60,597 nt of DNA, taken from assembly GCA_027858835.1 (NCBI GenBank), contig JAQIBY010000043.1:1-60597 (forward strand), written 5' to 3'. Of this stretch, positions 6,519 to 16,229 are shown piece by piece. This stretch comes from Bacteroidales bacterium (GTDB taxonomy: Bacteria; Bacteroidota; Bacteroidia; Bacteroidales; ML635J-15). The notes under the pieces are model-generated. The model did not search any database and was not told where the DNA came from. It worked only from the letters and a program-made list of their open reading frames with translations. The position numbers and the translations under genes were made by a program. Within the stretch, counting starts at the first letter, position 1; each line of letters begins with the position of its first letter.

Positions 6519-7649
6519 ATGTACGTTAAGCGAAAGTTAGCTAGTTCAATTAAGCGAAAATTATCTCAGAATAAGCTTGTTGTTTTATTTGGAGCCAGGC
6601 AAACTGGAAAGACAACCTTCATACGATCTTTAATGTCAGATTTGAAGGGGAGAAAATTGAGAGTGAATGCTGATGAAAAGATGTATGCTGAAGTATTATC
6701 CTCGAGAAACCTACAGCAACTAAAAGGACTGGTTGAAGGATATGATATATTATTCATTGATGAAGCTCAGCGCATTCCTGAGATAGGATTGAATTTAAAA
6801 CTTTTACATGATGAGATTCCCGAGTTAAAAGTAATCGTCACCGGATCATCTTCATTTGATTTGTCAGGGAAAATTAATGAGCCATTAACCGGTAGAAAGC
6901 AAATCTATCAAATGTTTCCGTTATCGATGCAAGAAATGCTATATACTGGGAACCGTTTTGAATTGAATCAGCGATTAAATGAATTTTTGATTTATGGGAT
7001 GTATCCCGAAGTATGCATGCTGACTAATATTAGCGATAAAGCTGATGCCCTCTACGAAATTGGAGATTCATATTTGTTGAAAGATGTGACAGAGCTTCAA
7101 AATCTGAAACACGAAACAAAACTTCGACATCTGTTACAATTATTGGCTTATCAAATTGGCTCGGAAGTGTCAGTTAACGAATTAAGTAAGCGTTTACAAA
7201 TTAGTCGTGATGCAGTAAATAATTATTTGAGTTTGCTTGAGAAAGCGTTTGTTATTTTTCGACTTGGTGGATATAGCAGGAACCTGAGGAAGGAAGTAAC
7301 AAAAATGGATAAGTACTATTTTTATGACAATGGGATTCGAAATATGTTAATCGATAATTTAAAGGTTTTAGATTTCCGTAATGATATTGGACAATTATGG
7401 GAGAATTTCATTGTTTCAGAACGTAAGAAATACTTATCTAATTCGAATATTCGATCTAGTCCTTATTTCTGGAGAATTTATACGGGGGCAGAGTTGGATT
7501 ATATTGAAGAAGGCAATGAAACATTGAAAGCTTGGGAAATTAAATACAGTAAAAAGACAAAACGTCCTCATCAGTCTTTTATCCAAGCTTATCCTAATGC
7601 AAAAACGTATTATGTTACGAAGGATAATTACTGGGAGTTTATTTCTTAG
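6519..7649 (+). CDS. AAA ATPase with DUF4143 domain
   Basis: This 376-aa protein belongs to the AAA_14/DUF4143 group, which is abundant and patchily distributed in Bacteroidota. Walker A GARQTGKTT lies near residue 25, Walker B ILFIDEAQ near 75, and a VTGSSSFDL sensor-like segment near 107. The DUF4143 region (about 185-360) has a winged-helix-like stretch (LSKRLQISRDAVNNYLSLL) and a C-terminal nuclease-like segment with GAELDYIEE...AWEIKY, which resembles a PD-(D/E)XK core. The function is not established; roles in genome defence or toxin-like activity are speculation. It is monocistronic, following the palindrome array and followed by 370 bp without genes. Confidence 0.85.
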   Translation: MYVKRKLASSIKRKLSQNKLVVLFGARQTGKTTFIRSLMSDLKGRKLRVNADEKMYAEVLSSRNLQQLKGLVEGYDILFIDEAQRIPEIGLNLKLLHDEIPELKVIVTGSSSFDLSGKINEPLTGRKQIYQMFPLSMQEMLYTGNRFELNQRLNEFLIYGMYPEVCMLTNISDKADALYEIGDSYLLKDVTELQNLKHETKLRHLLQLLAYQIGSEVSVNELSKRLQISRDAVNNYLSLLEKAFVIFRLGGYSRNLRKEVTKMDKYYFYDNGIRNMLIDNLKVLDFRNDIGQLWENFIVSERKKYLSNSNIRSSPYFWRIYTGAELDYIEEGNETLKAWEIKYSKKTKRPHQSFIQAYPNAKTYYVTKDNYWEFIS

Positions 7650-8018
7650 CAAGTGATTAGTTTGTGTGATGATTGGAGGGATCTTCACGTGATTTCCATT
7701 CATCCCTAGACCGGAATAAGCAGTAAACCAGATTTTATCTTCCCATAGATTTATCCTGTAACTCTCTAAAAAACAAGGCGCTGTCTGTTGTTTGCAATCT
7801 TAATTGTGCGGTTATTATCCGCGAACATCGCATGTCTTTTAGTTTCCAGACTTATTGATGCATGCCATTTGTTTTAATTTATTGTTCAAACCCTAGTTGT
7901 ATTTTTGGACCCATTGAGTTGTATGAGTCTAAACTATATGATGTGTTGAGCGTTACCCATGAGTCTTTGTTCTGTGCATGATGCGAATAAAATCAATAAG
8001 TAAACTTAAGTCATTTCA
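7650..8018. other. Gene-free stretch
   Basis: This 0.37-kb stretch lies between convergent genes and contains no supported coding sequence, terminator or tRNA. The only structure noticed is a short GCGG...CCGC hairpin near 7807-7821. The in-frame ORF on the minus strand overlapping the ATPase end is a shadow. Confidence 0.5.
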
Positions 8019-8729
8019 TTAGAAATTTGGTTTATGTTCGTACTTCTGATAAAATTCATTAATAACTTTAACCGCTTCATCTGCAGTATTTACAATATGG
8101 AAAATATCTAAATCCGATGGGGAAATATTATGTTGGTCGTTGAGTACTTTTGCCTCTATCCATTTAAACATATCACACCAATAATCCTTACCGACTAGCA
8201 CAATCGGGAAGGATGCAATTTTTTTTGTTTGAATCAGCGTAATGGACTCAAACAGCTCATCAAAAGTTCCGAAACCTCCGGGAAAGACTATAAAACCCTG
8301 AGAATATTTCATGAACATTACTTTGCGAACAAAGAAATAGTCAAAGCTAACAAGGTTTTCTTCTGGAATATATTTGTTAGGTGCTTGTTCAAATTCCAGA
8401 ATAATATTACATCCTACTGACTTTCCGCCTGCCTCTAAGGCTCCTTTGTTTGCAGCTTCCATAATCCCCGGTCCGCCACCTGTAATAATTCCGTAACCGA
8501 ATTTGGTGAGTTTTCCGGCCACTTCTTCTGCAATTTCGTAATAAATGTTTTCACGTTTTGTTCTGGCAGAGCCGAAAACTGAAACACAGGGTCCAATTCT
8601 GGCGAATTTCTCATATCCTTGAACGAATTCAGACATAATTTTAAAAATTCCCCAACTGTCATTGGACTTTATTTCTTGCCATGATTTATTTTCAAACGAT
8701 TCCCTTATTCTATCTTCATCTGTCATCAT
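8019..8729 (-). CDS. LOG-family nucleotide phosphoribohydrolase-like protein
   Basis: This 236-aa Rossmann-fold protein of the TIGR00730/LOG family (formerly called lysine decarboxylase-like). It has the nucleotide-binding VFGSAR and GGGPGIMEAANKGA segments and the diagnostic PGGFGTFDELFE motif (PGGxGTxxE). Family members cleave nucleoside 5'-monophosphates at the N-glycosidic bond, in plants and some bacteria to release cytokinin bases; in most bacteria the physiological role is a nucleotide-monophosphate housekeeping activity. The ATGATG start at 8729 gives the usual N-terminal extension of the longer class. It follows the pseudokinase gene after 45 bases on the same strand. Confidence 0.88.
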   Translation of the reverse strand: MMTDEDRIRESFENKSWQEIKSNDSWGIFKIMSEFVQGYEKFARIGPCVSVFGSARTKRENIYYEIAEEVAGKLTKFGYGIITGGGPGIMEAANKGALEAGGKSVGCNIILEFEQAPNKYIPEENLVSFDYFFVRKVMFMKYSQGFIVFPGGFGTFDELFESITLIQTKKIASFPIVLVGKDYWCDMFKWIEAKVLNDQHNISPSDLDIFHIVNTADEAVKVINEFYQKYEHKPNF

Positions 8730-8774
8730 AATTTTCTTATTTGTGATAATTTAAAAGTACAAAAAGTTTTTGTT

Positions 8775-9767
8775 TTATGATTTATTCAATAGCTTTTTTA
8801 TTAAGGCTGTTTTTGGCTTAGGTTTTTCTCCCGGATCTTTAAGAAAGACAATCATATCTTCTTTCATAGCTTTGGCTGTTTTGTATCTAAGCTTAATTCC
8901 CTCTTGCAAAATTGTTAAAATAACATCGTTGGGTATTTTTTGCAGTGACCCTTGTACCGGGAGTTTGTCAGTTGCTTTGTAAATAATATTAAAGAAGCGA
9001 TGATACATTTTCTTCGACTGTTTCAATTTTTTCTTTAGCTGCATGTCAATCAGCTTTGCAGGATTTTCTGCAAAAAATGCTGGTTCTCCCGTAAACATTT
9101 CCATAATGATTAAGCCAATGCTATAAAGGTCTGTTGCAGGAGTTGCTAGACTATCATATTGTCTGAGTAAAATCTCAGGTGAGGAATATACGATTGAGAA
9201 CGGACTGCGTCGTTCATGTTTCGTATATACAGGAATGTTGTCTTTTGTTTTGGACAAATCAAAATCAATTAGTCTGACATCCGGATTGTCCCAATTAATT
9301 TTATTCGTTTCAGGCTTGTATGCAATTAGAATGTTAGATGGTTTGATATTTCTATGAATGATTCCATGTTCATGCATCGCTTGCACAGCATCTAAAAGCT
9401 TAATGGATATTTTTGCAATCAACTTATGGTTTGATGTAACTGTGTTTTCTCGTATGAGTTCCTTTAGACCAATTGACGGAATATATTCTTGAACCATATA
9501 GCGTGTGTCTCCCTGTACAATTAAGTCCAGTGTGTTTATTATGGCTGGATGATCAACTTGAATGTTTGCTTCCGATAGAAATCGAATGGCTGCATGTTTG
9601 TCTTCTTCAATTTTTGGATGCAATCGTTTTATAATGCATTTCTTTTTTGTTTGCAAGTTAGCACCTAAATAGACAATTGAAAATTTTCTTGCTGATAAAA
9701 TCGTGCTTTCATCTTCAGGGAAATACAAGTAATTTCCATTCATTCCCTTTAAAACGGTTCCATTCAT
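8775..9767 (-). CDS. Serine/threonine kinase-like protein, probable pseudokinase
   Basis: A single-domain Hanks-type kinase fold of 330 aa, with no membrane segment. Conserved parts are the beta-3 lysine K47 (CIIK), the helix-C glutamate E66, K142 and N145 of the catalytic loop, D168 and SSPE of the activation segment. Key positions are altered: the catalytic loop reads HRN (138-140) instead of HRD, the metal motif reads DFD (168-170) instead of DFG, and the glycine-rich loop is reduced to SARKFSIVYLG. Loss of the catalytic aspartate suggests weak or no phosphotransfer. It starts 1 base after the GWxTD gene on the same strand, implying cotranscription and perhaps a shared pathway. Confidence 0.85.
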   Translation of the reverse strand: MNGTVLKGMNGNYLYFPEDESTILSARKFSIVYLGANLQTKKKCIIKRLHPKIEEDKHAAIRFLSEANIQVDHPAIINTLDLIVQGDTRYMVQEYIPSIGLKELIRENTVTSNHKLIAKISIKLLDAVQAMHEHGIIHRNIKPSNILIAYKPETNKINWDNPDVRLIDFDLSKTKDNIPVYTKHERRSPFSIVYSSPEILLRQYDSLATPATDLYSIGLIIMEMFTGEPAFFAENPAKLIDMQLKKKLKQSKKMYHRFFNIIYKATDKLPVQGSLQKIPNDVILTILQEGIKLRYKTAKAMKEDMIVFLKDPGEKPKPKTALIKKLLNKS

Positions 9768-9768
9768 A

Positions 9769-11214
9769 TTAATGACTGTTATAATATTCTAATGCTCTGT
9801 TTCCCCACTGATCATCGCTTTGCATTACGTCTTGATTATAAAGGTCATTATTCCGTTTGTTTAATATTCTATGCCAGTTTGGAGTTTGTAATTCCCCTCT
9901 GAGATTGGAGTGTAACAATTCATAATCATTGCCCGCTAAATTCGGGTTATAAAAGACAAATTTTTTGTTTCGTTGATTTTGAATTTTATAAAAAGACCAA
10001 ATTTCATAAGGATACGCACTCGGTTCGTGTCCTGATTGATAAGTGTCATCCGGTGAGCCGTAAGCCAGAAAGACTCTGCCTCTGTCAGATTCAAAGCCTT
10101 TTTTAATACGAGTGCCAAATAGTTTATCTGATAATTTTACTTGCTTGTAATACACATCCCATTCATTTCCCGGATCCCCCGGATTTCTATCGAACCAGAA
10201 TGAATAGAAAAAGCGTTGTTTTATTTTCACATCACTGCTTTTTATTTTTCGATCAATAAATTGCTTTTCACGTTCGTTGGCAATGGGGCGTAGGCTTTTA
10301 ATGTAATTTGTTAATGAATCCGGATGTTCCATGTTTCCGGTAAACATTTGGTTCATTTCAAATGTCTCTAGTTTTTCAAAATCAATGGGATCAAGCGGTT
10401 TGCTGCGTTGGAAAAAATAGGAGACTTCCTTTCGCTTTTTGTTGTCCTTATCAAGCACTTCAATAACCAATTGATAATTTCCTGAAGGCAGACTTTCAAT
10501 ATTTAATTCCCCGAGTATCGGTAAATATTTTTCTGCCGACATGCGTTTAAACCTGGCAATATTCGGAATTGTCTTACCGCTTTCATCTTCTTTAATGTAA
10601 TAACGAATTAAGAAATCATCGCTTATCACTTTTTTACTGTTATATAATTCGGTGTAAAATTTAATGGAATTGATATTCCCCGGGAAAAAGTTTGATACAT
10701 AAGGGATTAAATCAATGCTGTTCTTTGTCAAAATACTTTCCTCCGTTGATTCGTAGTAATCTTCTAAAATTTGAATCCCTGAAAAGCTTAGCATGTTTTC
10801 AGGGAAATCTATGCGGATTATATCATTTATTTTGAATTGGTTGTCTTCTGCATTCAAATCTTTAATTACGAGTTCAAAATTGTAAATCCCGGGTTTAATT
10901 GGAATTCGCTGTTGATCTAAAAAATTTGGTTTCGGATCATCTTCATTTTTGATTACCGGCGATTTTAGGACATATTTTTCAAAAGTGCGAATCGTATCTT
11001 GTTGTTTAAATAGGATGGTAACTTCAATTTGACTCTGGTATCCGTTTTCTGTGGCTTTGAAAACCGCAGAACTGCCGATTGTGCTTAAATAGGTTTCAAC
11101 ATAGGCTCCATCAGGAGAGTTAAATGGTGCATAATGAAAATAAGACTCTAGGCTCTGAGCGTTTGTATTGATAGCAATCAGTCCTGTAAAAATTATGAAT
11201 AATATTTTTTTCAT
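9769..11214 (-). CDS. Secreted GWxTD-domain protein
   Basis: This 481-aa protein starts with a signal peptide (MKKILFIIFTGLIAINTNAQ). The middle is beta-rich with bundle-like repeats, as in proteins that contain extracytoplasmic Ig-like modules. The C-terminal 130 residues carry the GWxTD-domain signature: the FWFDRNPGDPGNEWDVYY segment, then SDRGRVFLAYGSPDDTYQSG and YPYEIWSFY. The family is restricted largely to Bacteroidota and relatives and has no known biochemical function. It is immediately upstream of the pseudokinase gene (1-base gap). Only the domain assignment is firm. Confidence 0.85.
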   Translation of the reverse strand: MKKILFIIFTGLIAINTNAQSLESYFHYAPFNSPDGAYVETYLSTIGSSAVFKATENGYQSQIEVTILFKQQDTIRTFEKYVLKSPVIKNEDDPKPNFLDQQRIPIKPGIYNFELVIKDLNAEDNQFKINDIIRIDFPENMLSFSGIQILEDYYESTEESILTKNSIDLIPYVSNFFPGNINSIKFYTELYNSKKVISDDFLIRYYIKEDESGKTIPNIARFKRMSAEKYLPILGELNIESLPSGNYQLVIEVLDKDNKKRKEVSYFFQRSKPLDPIDFEKLETFEMNQMFTGNMEHPDSLTNYIKSLRPIANEREKQFIDRKIKSSDVKIKQRFFYSFWFDRNPGDPGNEWDVYYKQVKLSDKLFGTRIKKGFESDRGRVFLAYGSPDDTYQSGHEPSAYPYEIWSFYKIQNQRNKKFVFYNPNLAGNDYELLHSNLRGELQTPNWHRILNKRNNDLYNQDVMQSDDQWGNRALEYYNSH

Positions 11215-11248
11215 AGCATTATGTTTATGTAATAGAACGATTTTAAGT

Positions 11249-12052
11249 TTAATTTTGTTTTGTATTCATAAACGCTTGTACGATTGACATGAAATCATCA
11301 TGCAAAAGCCCGTTTGTTGCGACAATTTCACCTCCATACACATATTGATTTTTATTATTAAAATCCCCGACTTTTCCTCCCGCTTTTTGAACAATATATC
11401 CACCTGCAGCAACATCCCAGGGTTCTAAGCTGTATTCATAAAAGGCTTCAAAGCGCCCGCAAGCAACATATGCCAAATCAGTGGCTGCGCTACCTAAACG
11501 TCTAACTCCATGAGAGTGATGCATGAAATAATTTAAGCTTTTCATGTAATTATCCAATCTGGAAAAATCATTGTACGGAAATCCTGTCGCAATGAGTGAT
11601 TGATTAATGCTGTCAGCTTTTGAAACTTTTATTGGTTTATCATTCAAATAGGCATGTGTTCCTTCGTAGGAATAGAAAATTTCATCTAAGGATATTTCGT
11701 AAACAATGCCAAGTATTGTTTCTTGATTTCGTTGTAAGGCAATTGAAATTGCATAGGGAGACAATCCGTGAATGAAATTTGTCGTTCCGTCAAGCGGATC
11801 AATAATCCAAGTGTATTCTTGTTTGCTTTCAGGAATCGTTTTTTCCTCGGTAACGAATCCGGCACCTTTTACTAGTGGTTTAAGAAAATCAACCAAACGC
11901 TTTTCTGCTTCTTTATCCACATAAGTGACAAAATCATTTAGTCCTTTTTTTTCAATATTATCGAAGGAAATTTTCTTTTGTTGTTGTTGAATGAATTTTC
12001 CGGTTTGAACCACTATCTGTATTACTTGACTGCATAAATGTTGTAAGTTCAT
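11249..12052 (-). CDS. Inositol monophosphatase family protein
   Basis: A Mg-dependent sugar-phosphate phosphatase of the FIG/IMPase superfamily, 267 aa. The metal-binding motifs are visible: the GFVTEEKT glutamate, IDPLDGTTNFIHG, and EPWDVAAGGYIVQKAGG in the C-terminal part. The substrate may be myo-inositol-1-phosphate or another small phosphate; the sequence does not decide. A TTG at 12073 is in frame, but the ATG at 12052 leaves a clean 4-base gap after mtaB and is preferred. It is the third gene of a uvrA-mtaB-IMPase run. Confidence 0.9.
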   Translation of the reverse strand: MNLQHLCSQVIQIVVQTGKFIQQQQKKISFDNIEKKGLNDFVTYVDKEAEKRLVDFLKPLVKGAGFVTEEKTIPESKQEYTWIIDPLDGTTNFIHGLSPYAISIALQRNQETILGIVYEISLDEIFYSYEGTHAYLNDKPIKVSKADSINQSLIATGFPYNDFSRLDNYMKSLNYFMHHSHGVRRLGSAATDLAYVACGRFEAFYEYSLEPWDVAAGGYIVQKAGGKVGDFNNKNQYVYGGEIVATNGLLHDDFMSIVQAFMNTKQN

Positions 12053-12056
12053 AAGT

Positions 12057-13343
12057 TTATATTTTACTTTCAAAAAATCCTTTCGGATTCAATTCATCTA
12101 AGTTACATATTTTAATGGTATTAATAAATTTTTTATTGTTTGGGATGGCTACTTTGATATAGTTATCCGTAAAGCCGTACATCAATGTTTTGTGTTTTGA
12201 TTGCTCAAAAAGTGCAGTGCGTTTTTGTCCCTGTTGTGATAAATAAAATTGATGATGTTTTGATTCGGAAATGTCATGCATAATCTCGCTGCGTGCTTTT
12301 CGCTCAGAATGCGGAACTATCGGCTTGATTTTCAGGGCTTGTGTGCCTTCTCGCTCAGAGTAAGTGAAGACATGCACGAAAGAAACGTCCAGAGATTTTA
12401 CAAATTCAACGGACTCCTGAAATAAACTTTCCGTTTCCCCTGGAACACCCACAATTAAATCAATTCCAATAAAAGCATTTTTATTTTTATTTCGGATATA
12501 CTCAATTCGTTCCCGAAAAAGTGCCGTGTCGTATTTCCGCTTCATGAGCTTGAGCATACTGTCTGAGCCGCTTTGCAATGGAATGTGAAAATGTGGCATA
12601 AACTTAGGGTGCTCCAGTACAAAATCAATGATTTCATGATGTAGTAAATCGGGTTCTATGCTAGAAACTCTGTATCGCTCTATTCCATCAATTTTTCCTA
12701 AGGCTTGAAGTAATGCATAAAATGATTCATCGCTTGATTTCCCGAAATCTCCGATATTAACACCCGTTAATATGATTTCTTTAAAACCTGAGTCGGCAAT
12801 GGCTTTTGCCTGTTTTAAAATTTTAGCAATAGGAATGTTTCGACTGTGTCCACGTGCCAAAGGGATGGTGCAATAGGAGCAGAAGTTGTCGCAACCGTCC
12901 TGAACTTTTAAAAAACTGCGGGTTCTGCCGCTTGACCATGCCGGATAATAGCCTTCAATTGATTTAAAATCGGAACTGATGATTTGCGGCGTTTTTTGTT
13001 TTGTTAAATCTTCAATAATTGATTCGATGCTTTGTTTCTGCCCGGTTCCGAAAATATAATCAACGCCCTGAATATTAGCAATTTCATCCGGCTTTAATTG
13101 CGCATAACATCCTGTTACTATAATAATTGCACTCGGATTTTTTCGGATGGCCTTGGTGATTGCTTTTCGTGATTTCGCATTGGCCGTTTCTGTTACTGAA
13201 CAGGTGTTAATTACATAGACATCTGCTTCTTGATTAAAGGGAACTTGCATATAATTGTGCGAGATGAAATCTCCGGATAACGATGATGCTTCCGCAAAAT
13301 TTAATTTGCAGCCCAGTGCATGATATGCGATGCGTTTTTTCAT
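12057..13343 (-). CDS. mtaB: tRNA t6A37 methylthiotransferase MtaB
   Basis: MtaB (428 aa) is a radical-SAM enzyme that converts t6A37 to ms2t6A37 in tRNAs reading ANN codons. The N-terminal MTTase domain has the GCKLN, INTCSVTETANAKSR and VTGCYAQ cysteines; the radical-SAM motif is CDNFCSYCTIPLARG; a C-terminal TRAM-like region ends the protein. The GCKLN opening and the absence of MiaB-specific features point to MtaB rather than MiaB or RimO. Its ATG overlaps the uvrA stop by 4 bases (ATGA). Confidence 0.93.
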   Translation of the reverse strand: MKKRIAYHALGCKLNFAEASSLSGDFISHNYMQVPFNQEADVYVINTCSVTETANAKSRKAITKAIRKNPSAIIIVTGCYAQLKPDEIANIQGVDYIFGTGQKQSIESIIEDLTKQKTPQIISSDFKSIEGYYPAWSSGRTRSFLKVQDGCDNFCSYCTIPLARGHSRNIPIAKILKQAKAIADSGFKEIILTGVNIGDFGKSSDESFYALLQALGKIDGIERYRVSSIEPDLLHHEIIDFVLEHPKFMPHFHIPLQSGSDSMLKLMKRKYDTALFRERIEYIRNKNKNAFIGIDLIVGVPGETESLFQESVEFVKSLDVSFVHVFTYSEREGTQALKIKPIVPHSERKARSEIMHDISESKHHQFYLSQQGQKRTALFEQSKHKTLMYGFTDNYIKVAIPNNKKFINTIKICNLDELNPKGFFESKI

Positions 13344-16198
13344 TCCGATTTAGATTCATTTTGCTTCAAAATATCGCGTAAAAATGAACCTGTCAGTGAC
13401 GATTTTATTTTTGCGACTTCCTCGGGAGTTCCGCTTCCCATGAGTTTTCCACCTTTTCTTCCGCCTTCCGGACCTAAATCAATAATATAATCAGCAGATT
13501 TAATGATATCCGGATTATGCTCTATGATAAGTATAGTATTTCCTTTGTCTGTGAGTTTATTCAACACATTCAACAGTACCCTGATGTCTTCAAAATGCAA
13601 ACCGGTTGTCGGTTCGTCCAAAATGTACAGGGTTTTTCCCGAGTCTCGCTTCATGAGTTCTGTTGCAAGTTTAACTCGCTGTGATTCTCCGCCCGATAAT
13701 GTGGTTGAGGATTGTCCGAGTGTGACATAGCCTAAGCCGACTTGCTGTAAAACTTTTAATTTGTTTTTTATTTGCGGGATGCCGCTAAAATAATCGACAG
13801 CTTTATTGATGGTCAGGTTGAGTACGTCGTTAATGTTTTTTCCGCGATATCTAACCTGTAAAGTTTCTTTGTTGTATCGTTTGCCCTGACAGTCGTTGCA
13901 GCGAACATAAACATCAGGAAGGAAGTTCATTTCGATCGGGATAACACCTCCACCTTTGCAGGTTTCACAGCGACCGCCTTTTACATTGAATGAAAAGCGA
14001 TTGAGTTTATACCCACGGATTTTACTTTCGGGGAGTTCTGCAAAAAGTTTTCTTATGTCCGTAAAGATTCCTGTATAAGTGAGCGGATTTGAGCGGGGAG
14101 TTCTCCCCAAAGGCGCTTGATTTACTTCAATTACTTTGTCAATATGTTGAAGCCCGCTGATTGATTTAAACGGCAAAGGATTTTTTGTTGAGCGATAAAA
14201 AGTTTTGCTCAAAATCGGATAAAGCGTGTTGTCAATTAAGCTGGATTTTCCTGATCCGGAAACGCCGGTTATGCAAATGAATTTTCCGAGCGGAAACTCG
14301 ACATCAATATTTTGCAAATTATTTCCGGTGCATCCGCTTAATGTGATGGACTTTCCGTTTCCTTCACGCCGTTTTTCCGGCAGTGGAATAACTTTTCGTC
14401 CGGATAAGTAATCTGCTGTAAGGCTTTTGCTTTGTAAAATATCGTTTAAATTTCCTTCGGCAACAATTTTTCCTCCGTATGCACCTGCACCGGGACCAAG
14501 GTCGATGATGTGGTCTGCAGCTCGCATCATACTTTCGTCGTGTTCAACCACAATAATTGAGTTGCCTTTATCTCGTAAATCTTTGAGTGATTTTATCAAA
14601 CGTTCGTTGTCGCTGTGATGAAGTCCGATGCTGGGCTCGTCAAGAATATACAATACATTGACAAGTTGTGAGCCGATTTGTGTTGCCAATCGAATTCGTT
14701 GCGACTCTCCTCCTGAAAGTGTTCGTGCAGAACGGTTCAAAGACAAGTAGTTTAGCCCGACATCAATTAAGAATTGTAGTCTTGTGCGAATTTCTTTTAA
14801 AATTTCGCTTGCAATTTTCAATTGCCTTTTGTTCAGATTCTTTTCAATATCCTGCAACCAAAACAGCAATTCGCTGATGTCCATTGCAGCAAGTTCTGCT
14901 ATGGTCTTATCATGAATTTTAAAGTGTAGAGATTCTTTTCTTAATCGCTGTCCATTACATGCCGGGCAGGTTTCCTTATTGACAAATTGCTTACTCCAAC
15001 GTTTGCTTTCTTTTACCTGATTTTCTTCTTTGGCTCTGCTTTCCAGCAGATTGAATAAGCCGTCGTAGCGTATTTGATAACCGGCACTGTTGCCCAATGG
15101 TGTGTTTTTCAAAATAAGCGGTTTGTCACATCCGTGCATTATTTCGTTCAATGCCTCTTTCGGAATGTCTTTGACAGGTGTTTCCAGACTTAATTTGTAG
15201 CGGTGTAATAAGGCTTCAAGTTGCCAGAAAAGTAGCATGTTTTTGTATTTCCCAATCGGTGTTATCGCCCCCCGGCTGATTGAAAGTGTATTGTCTGGGA
15301 TGATTTTATTTATGTCAAATTGATTGATAAGGCCTAATCCATTACATTCGGGGCAAGCGCCTTGCGGGGAATTGAATGAAAAATGATGCGGTGCCGGCTC
15401 ATCATATGAGATTCCAGTGTCCGGACACATGAGGTGTTTGCTGAGATATCTTGATTGATTTGTGTCGTTATCAACAATTAAAACCACTCCTTCGCCTAAA
15501 TCGAGGGATAAGTCTAGGCTTTTTTTTAAGCGATTCAGACTTTTTTCATTAATATTTAGTTTATCGACAACCACTTCAATAAAGTGATTTTTGTATCTGT
15601 CTAATTTCATTCCGGGTGTAATGTCGATAATTTCCCCGTCAACTCTGATTTGTATATAGCCTTTTTGTCTGGTGCGTTCGAATAATTCCTGATAATGCCC
15701 TTTTCTTCCTCTTACCAATGGAGCAAGCATGATGATTTTCTTTTCAGGATAATCATCATATATGATGGATTTGATTTTTTCAGTGGAGTATTTCACCATC
15801 GGAGCGCCTGATTTGTATGAATATGCAATTCCGGCTCTGGCAAAAAGTAGTCGCAGAAAATCGTAAACTTCTGTAATTGTCCCGACTGTTGATCGTGGAT
15901 TTTTATTGGTTGTTTTTTGCTCGATGGATATAACGGGACTGAGTCCAGTGATTTTATCCACTTCAGGTCGTTCAAGATTTCCAAGAAATTGTCTTGCGTA
16001 AGCGGAGAAGGTTTCCAGGTACCGCCTTTGTCCTTCTGCGTAGATGGTGTCAAATGCCAAAGAGGATTTTCCGCTTCCGCTTAAGCCAGTAATGACAGTC
16101 ATTTCATTTCTGGGAATTTGACATGTAATATTTTTCAGATTATGAGCTTTTGCACCGATTACATGTATCCATGCCCTTTTGTTTGTTTCCATTTTCAT
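13340..16198 (-). CDS. uvrA: Excinuclease ABC subunit A
   Basis: UvrA (952 aa) is the damage-recognition ATPase of nucleotide excision repair, dimeric and acting with UvrB. Two ABC modules are present, with Walker A GLSGSGKSS (near residue 40) and GVSGSGKSS (near 645), and two LSGGESQRIRLA / LSGGESQRVKLA signatures. Zinc-binding sets CPECNGLG and CETCKGGG...CNDCQGKR are intact. It starts MKMETNKRAWIHVIGAKAHN; the second ATG, two codons on, is an equally good start. It is followed by mtaB with a 4-base overlap. The length is typical. Confidence 0.98.
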   Translation of the reverse strand: MKMETNKRAWIHVIGAKAHNLKNITCQIPRNEMTVITGLSGSGKSSLAFDTIYAEGQRRYLETFSAYARQFLGNLERPEVDKITGLSPVISIEQKTTNKNPRSTVGTITEVYDFLRLLFARAGIAYSYKSGAPMVKYSTEKIKSIIYDDYPEKKIIMLAPLVRGRKGHYQELFERTRQKGYIQIRVDGEIIDITPGMKLDRYKNHFIEVVVDKLNINEKSLNRLKKSLDLSLDLGEGVVLIVDNDTNQSRYLSKHLMCPDTGISYDEPAPHHFSFNSPQGACPECNGLGLINQFDINKIIPDNTLSISRGAITPIGKYKNMLLFWQLEALLHRYKLSLETPVKDIPKEALNEIMHGCDKPLILKNTPLGNSAGYQIRYDGLFNLLESRAKEENQVKESKRWSKQFVNKETCPACNGQRLRKESLHFKIHDKTIAELAAMDISELLFWLQDIEKNLNKRQLKIASEILKEIRTRLQFLIDVGLNYLSLNRSARTLSGGESQRIRLATQIGSQLVNVLYILDEPSIGLHHSDNERLIKSLKDLRDKGNSIIVVEHDESMMRAADHIIDLGPGAGAYGGKIVAEGNLNDILQSKSLTADYLSGRKVIPLPEKRREGNGKSITLSGCTGNNLQNIDVEFPLGKFICITGVSGSGKSSLIDNTLYPILSKTFYRSTKNPLPFKSISGLQHIDKVIEVNQAPLGRTPRSNPLTYTGIFTDIRKLFAELPESKIRGYKLNRFSFNVKGGRCETCKGGGVIPIEMNFLPDVYVRCNDCQGKRYNKETLQVRYRGKNINDVLNLTINKAVDYFSGIPQIKNKLKVLQQVGLGYVTLGQSSTTLSGGESQRVKLATELMKRDSGKTLYILDEPTTGLHFEDIRVLLNVLNKLTDKGNTILIIEHNPDIIKSADYIIDLGPEGGRKGGKLMGSGTPEEVAKIKSSLTGSFLRDILKQNESKSE

Positions 16199-16229
16199 TT
16201 CCCTAGTAACTTGAAATCACAAATAAAGT

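Noticed and set aside
6519-7649. Defence-system or toxin call for the DUF4143 ATPase
   Set aside because: The domain is consistent with it, but no partner gene or direct evidence exists; kept as a neutral call.
12053-12073. TTG start for the inositol-monophosphatase-like gene
   Set aside because: It would overlap mtaB; the ATG at 12052 with a clean gap is more probable.
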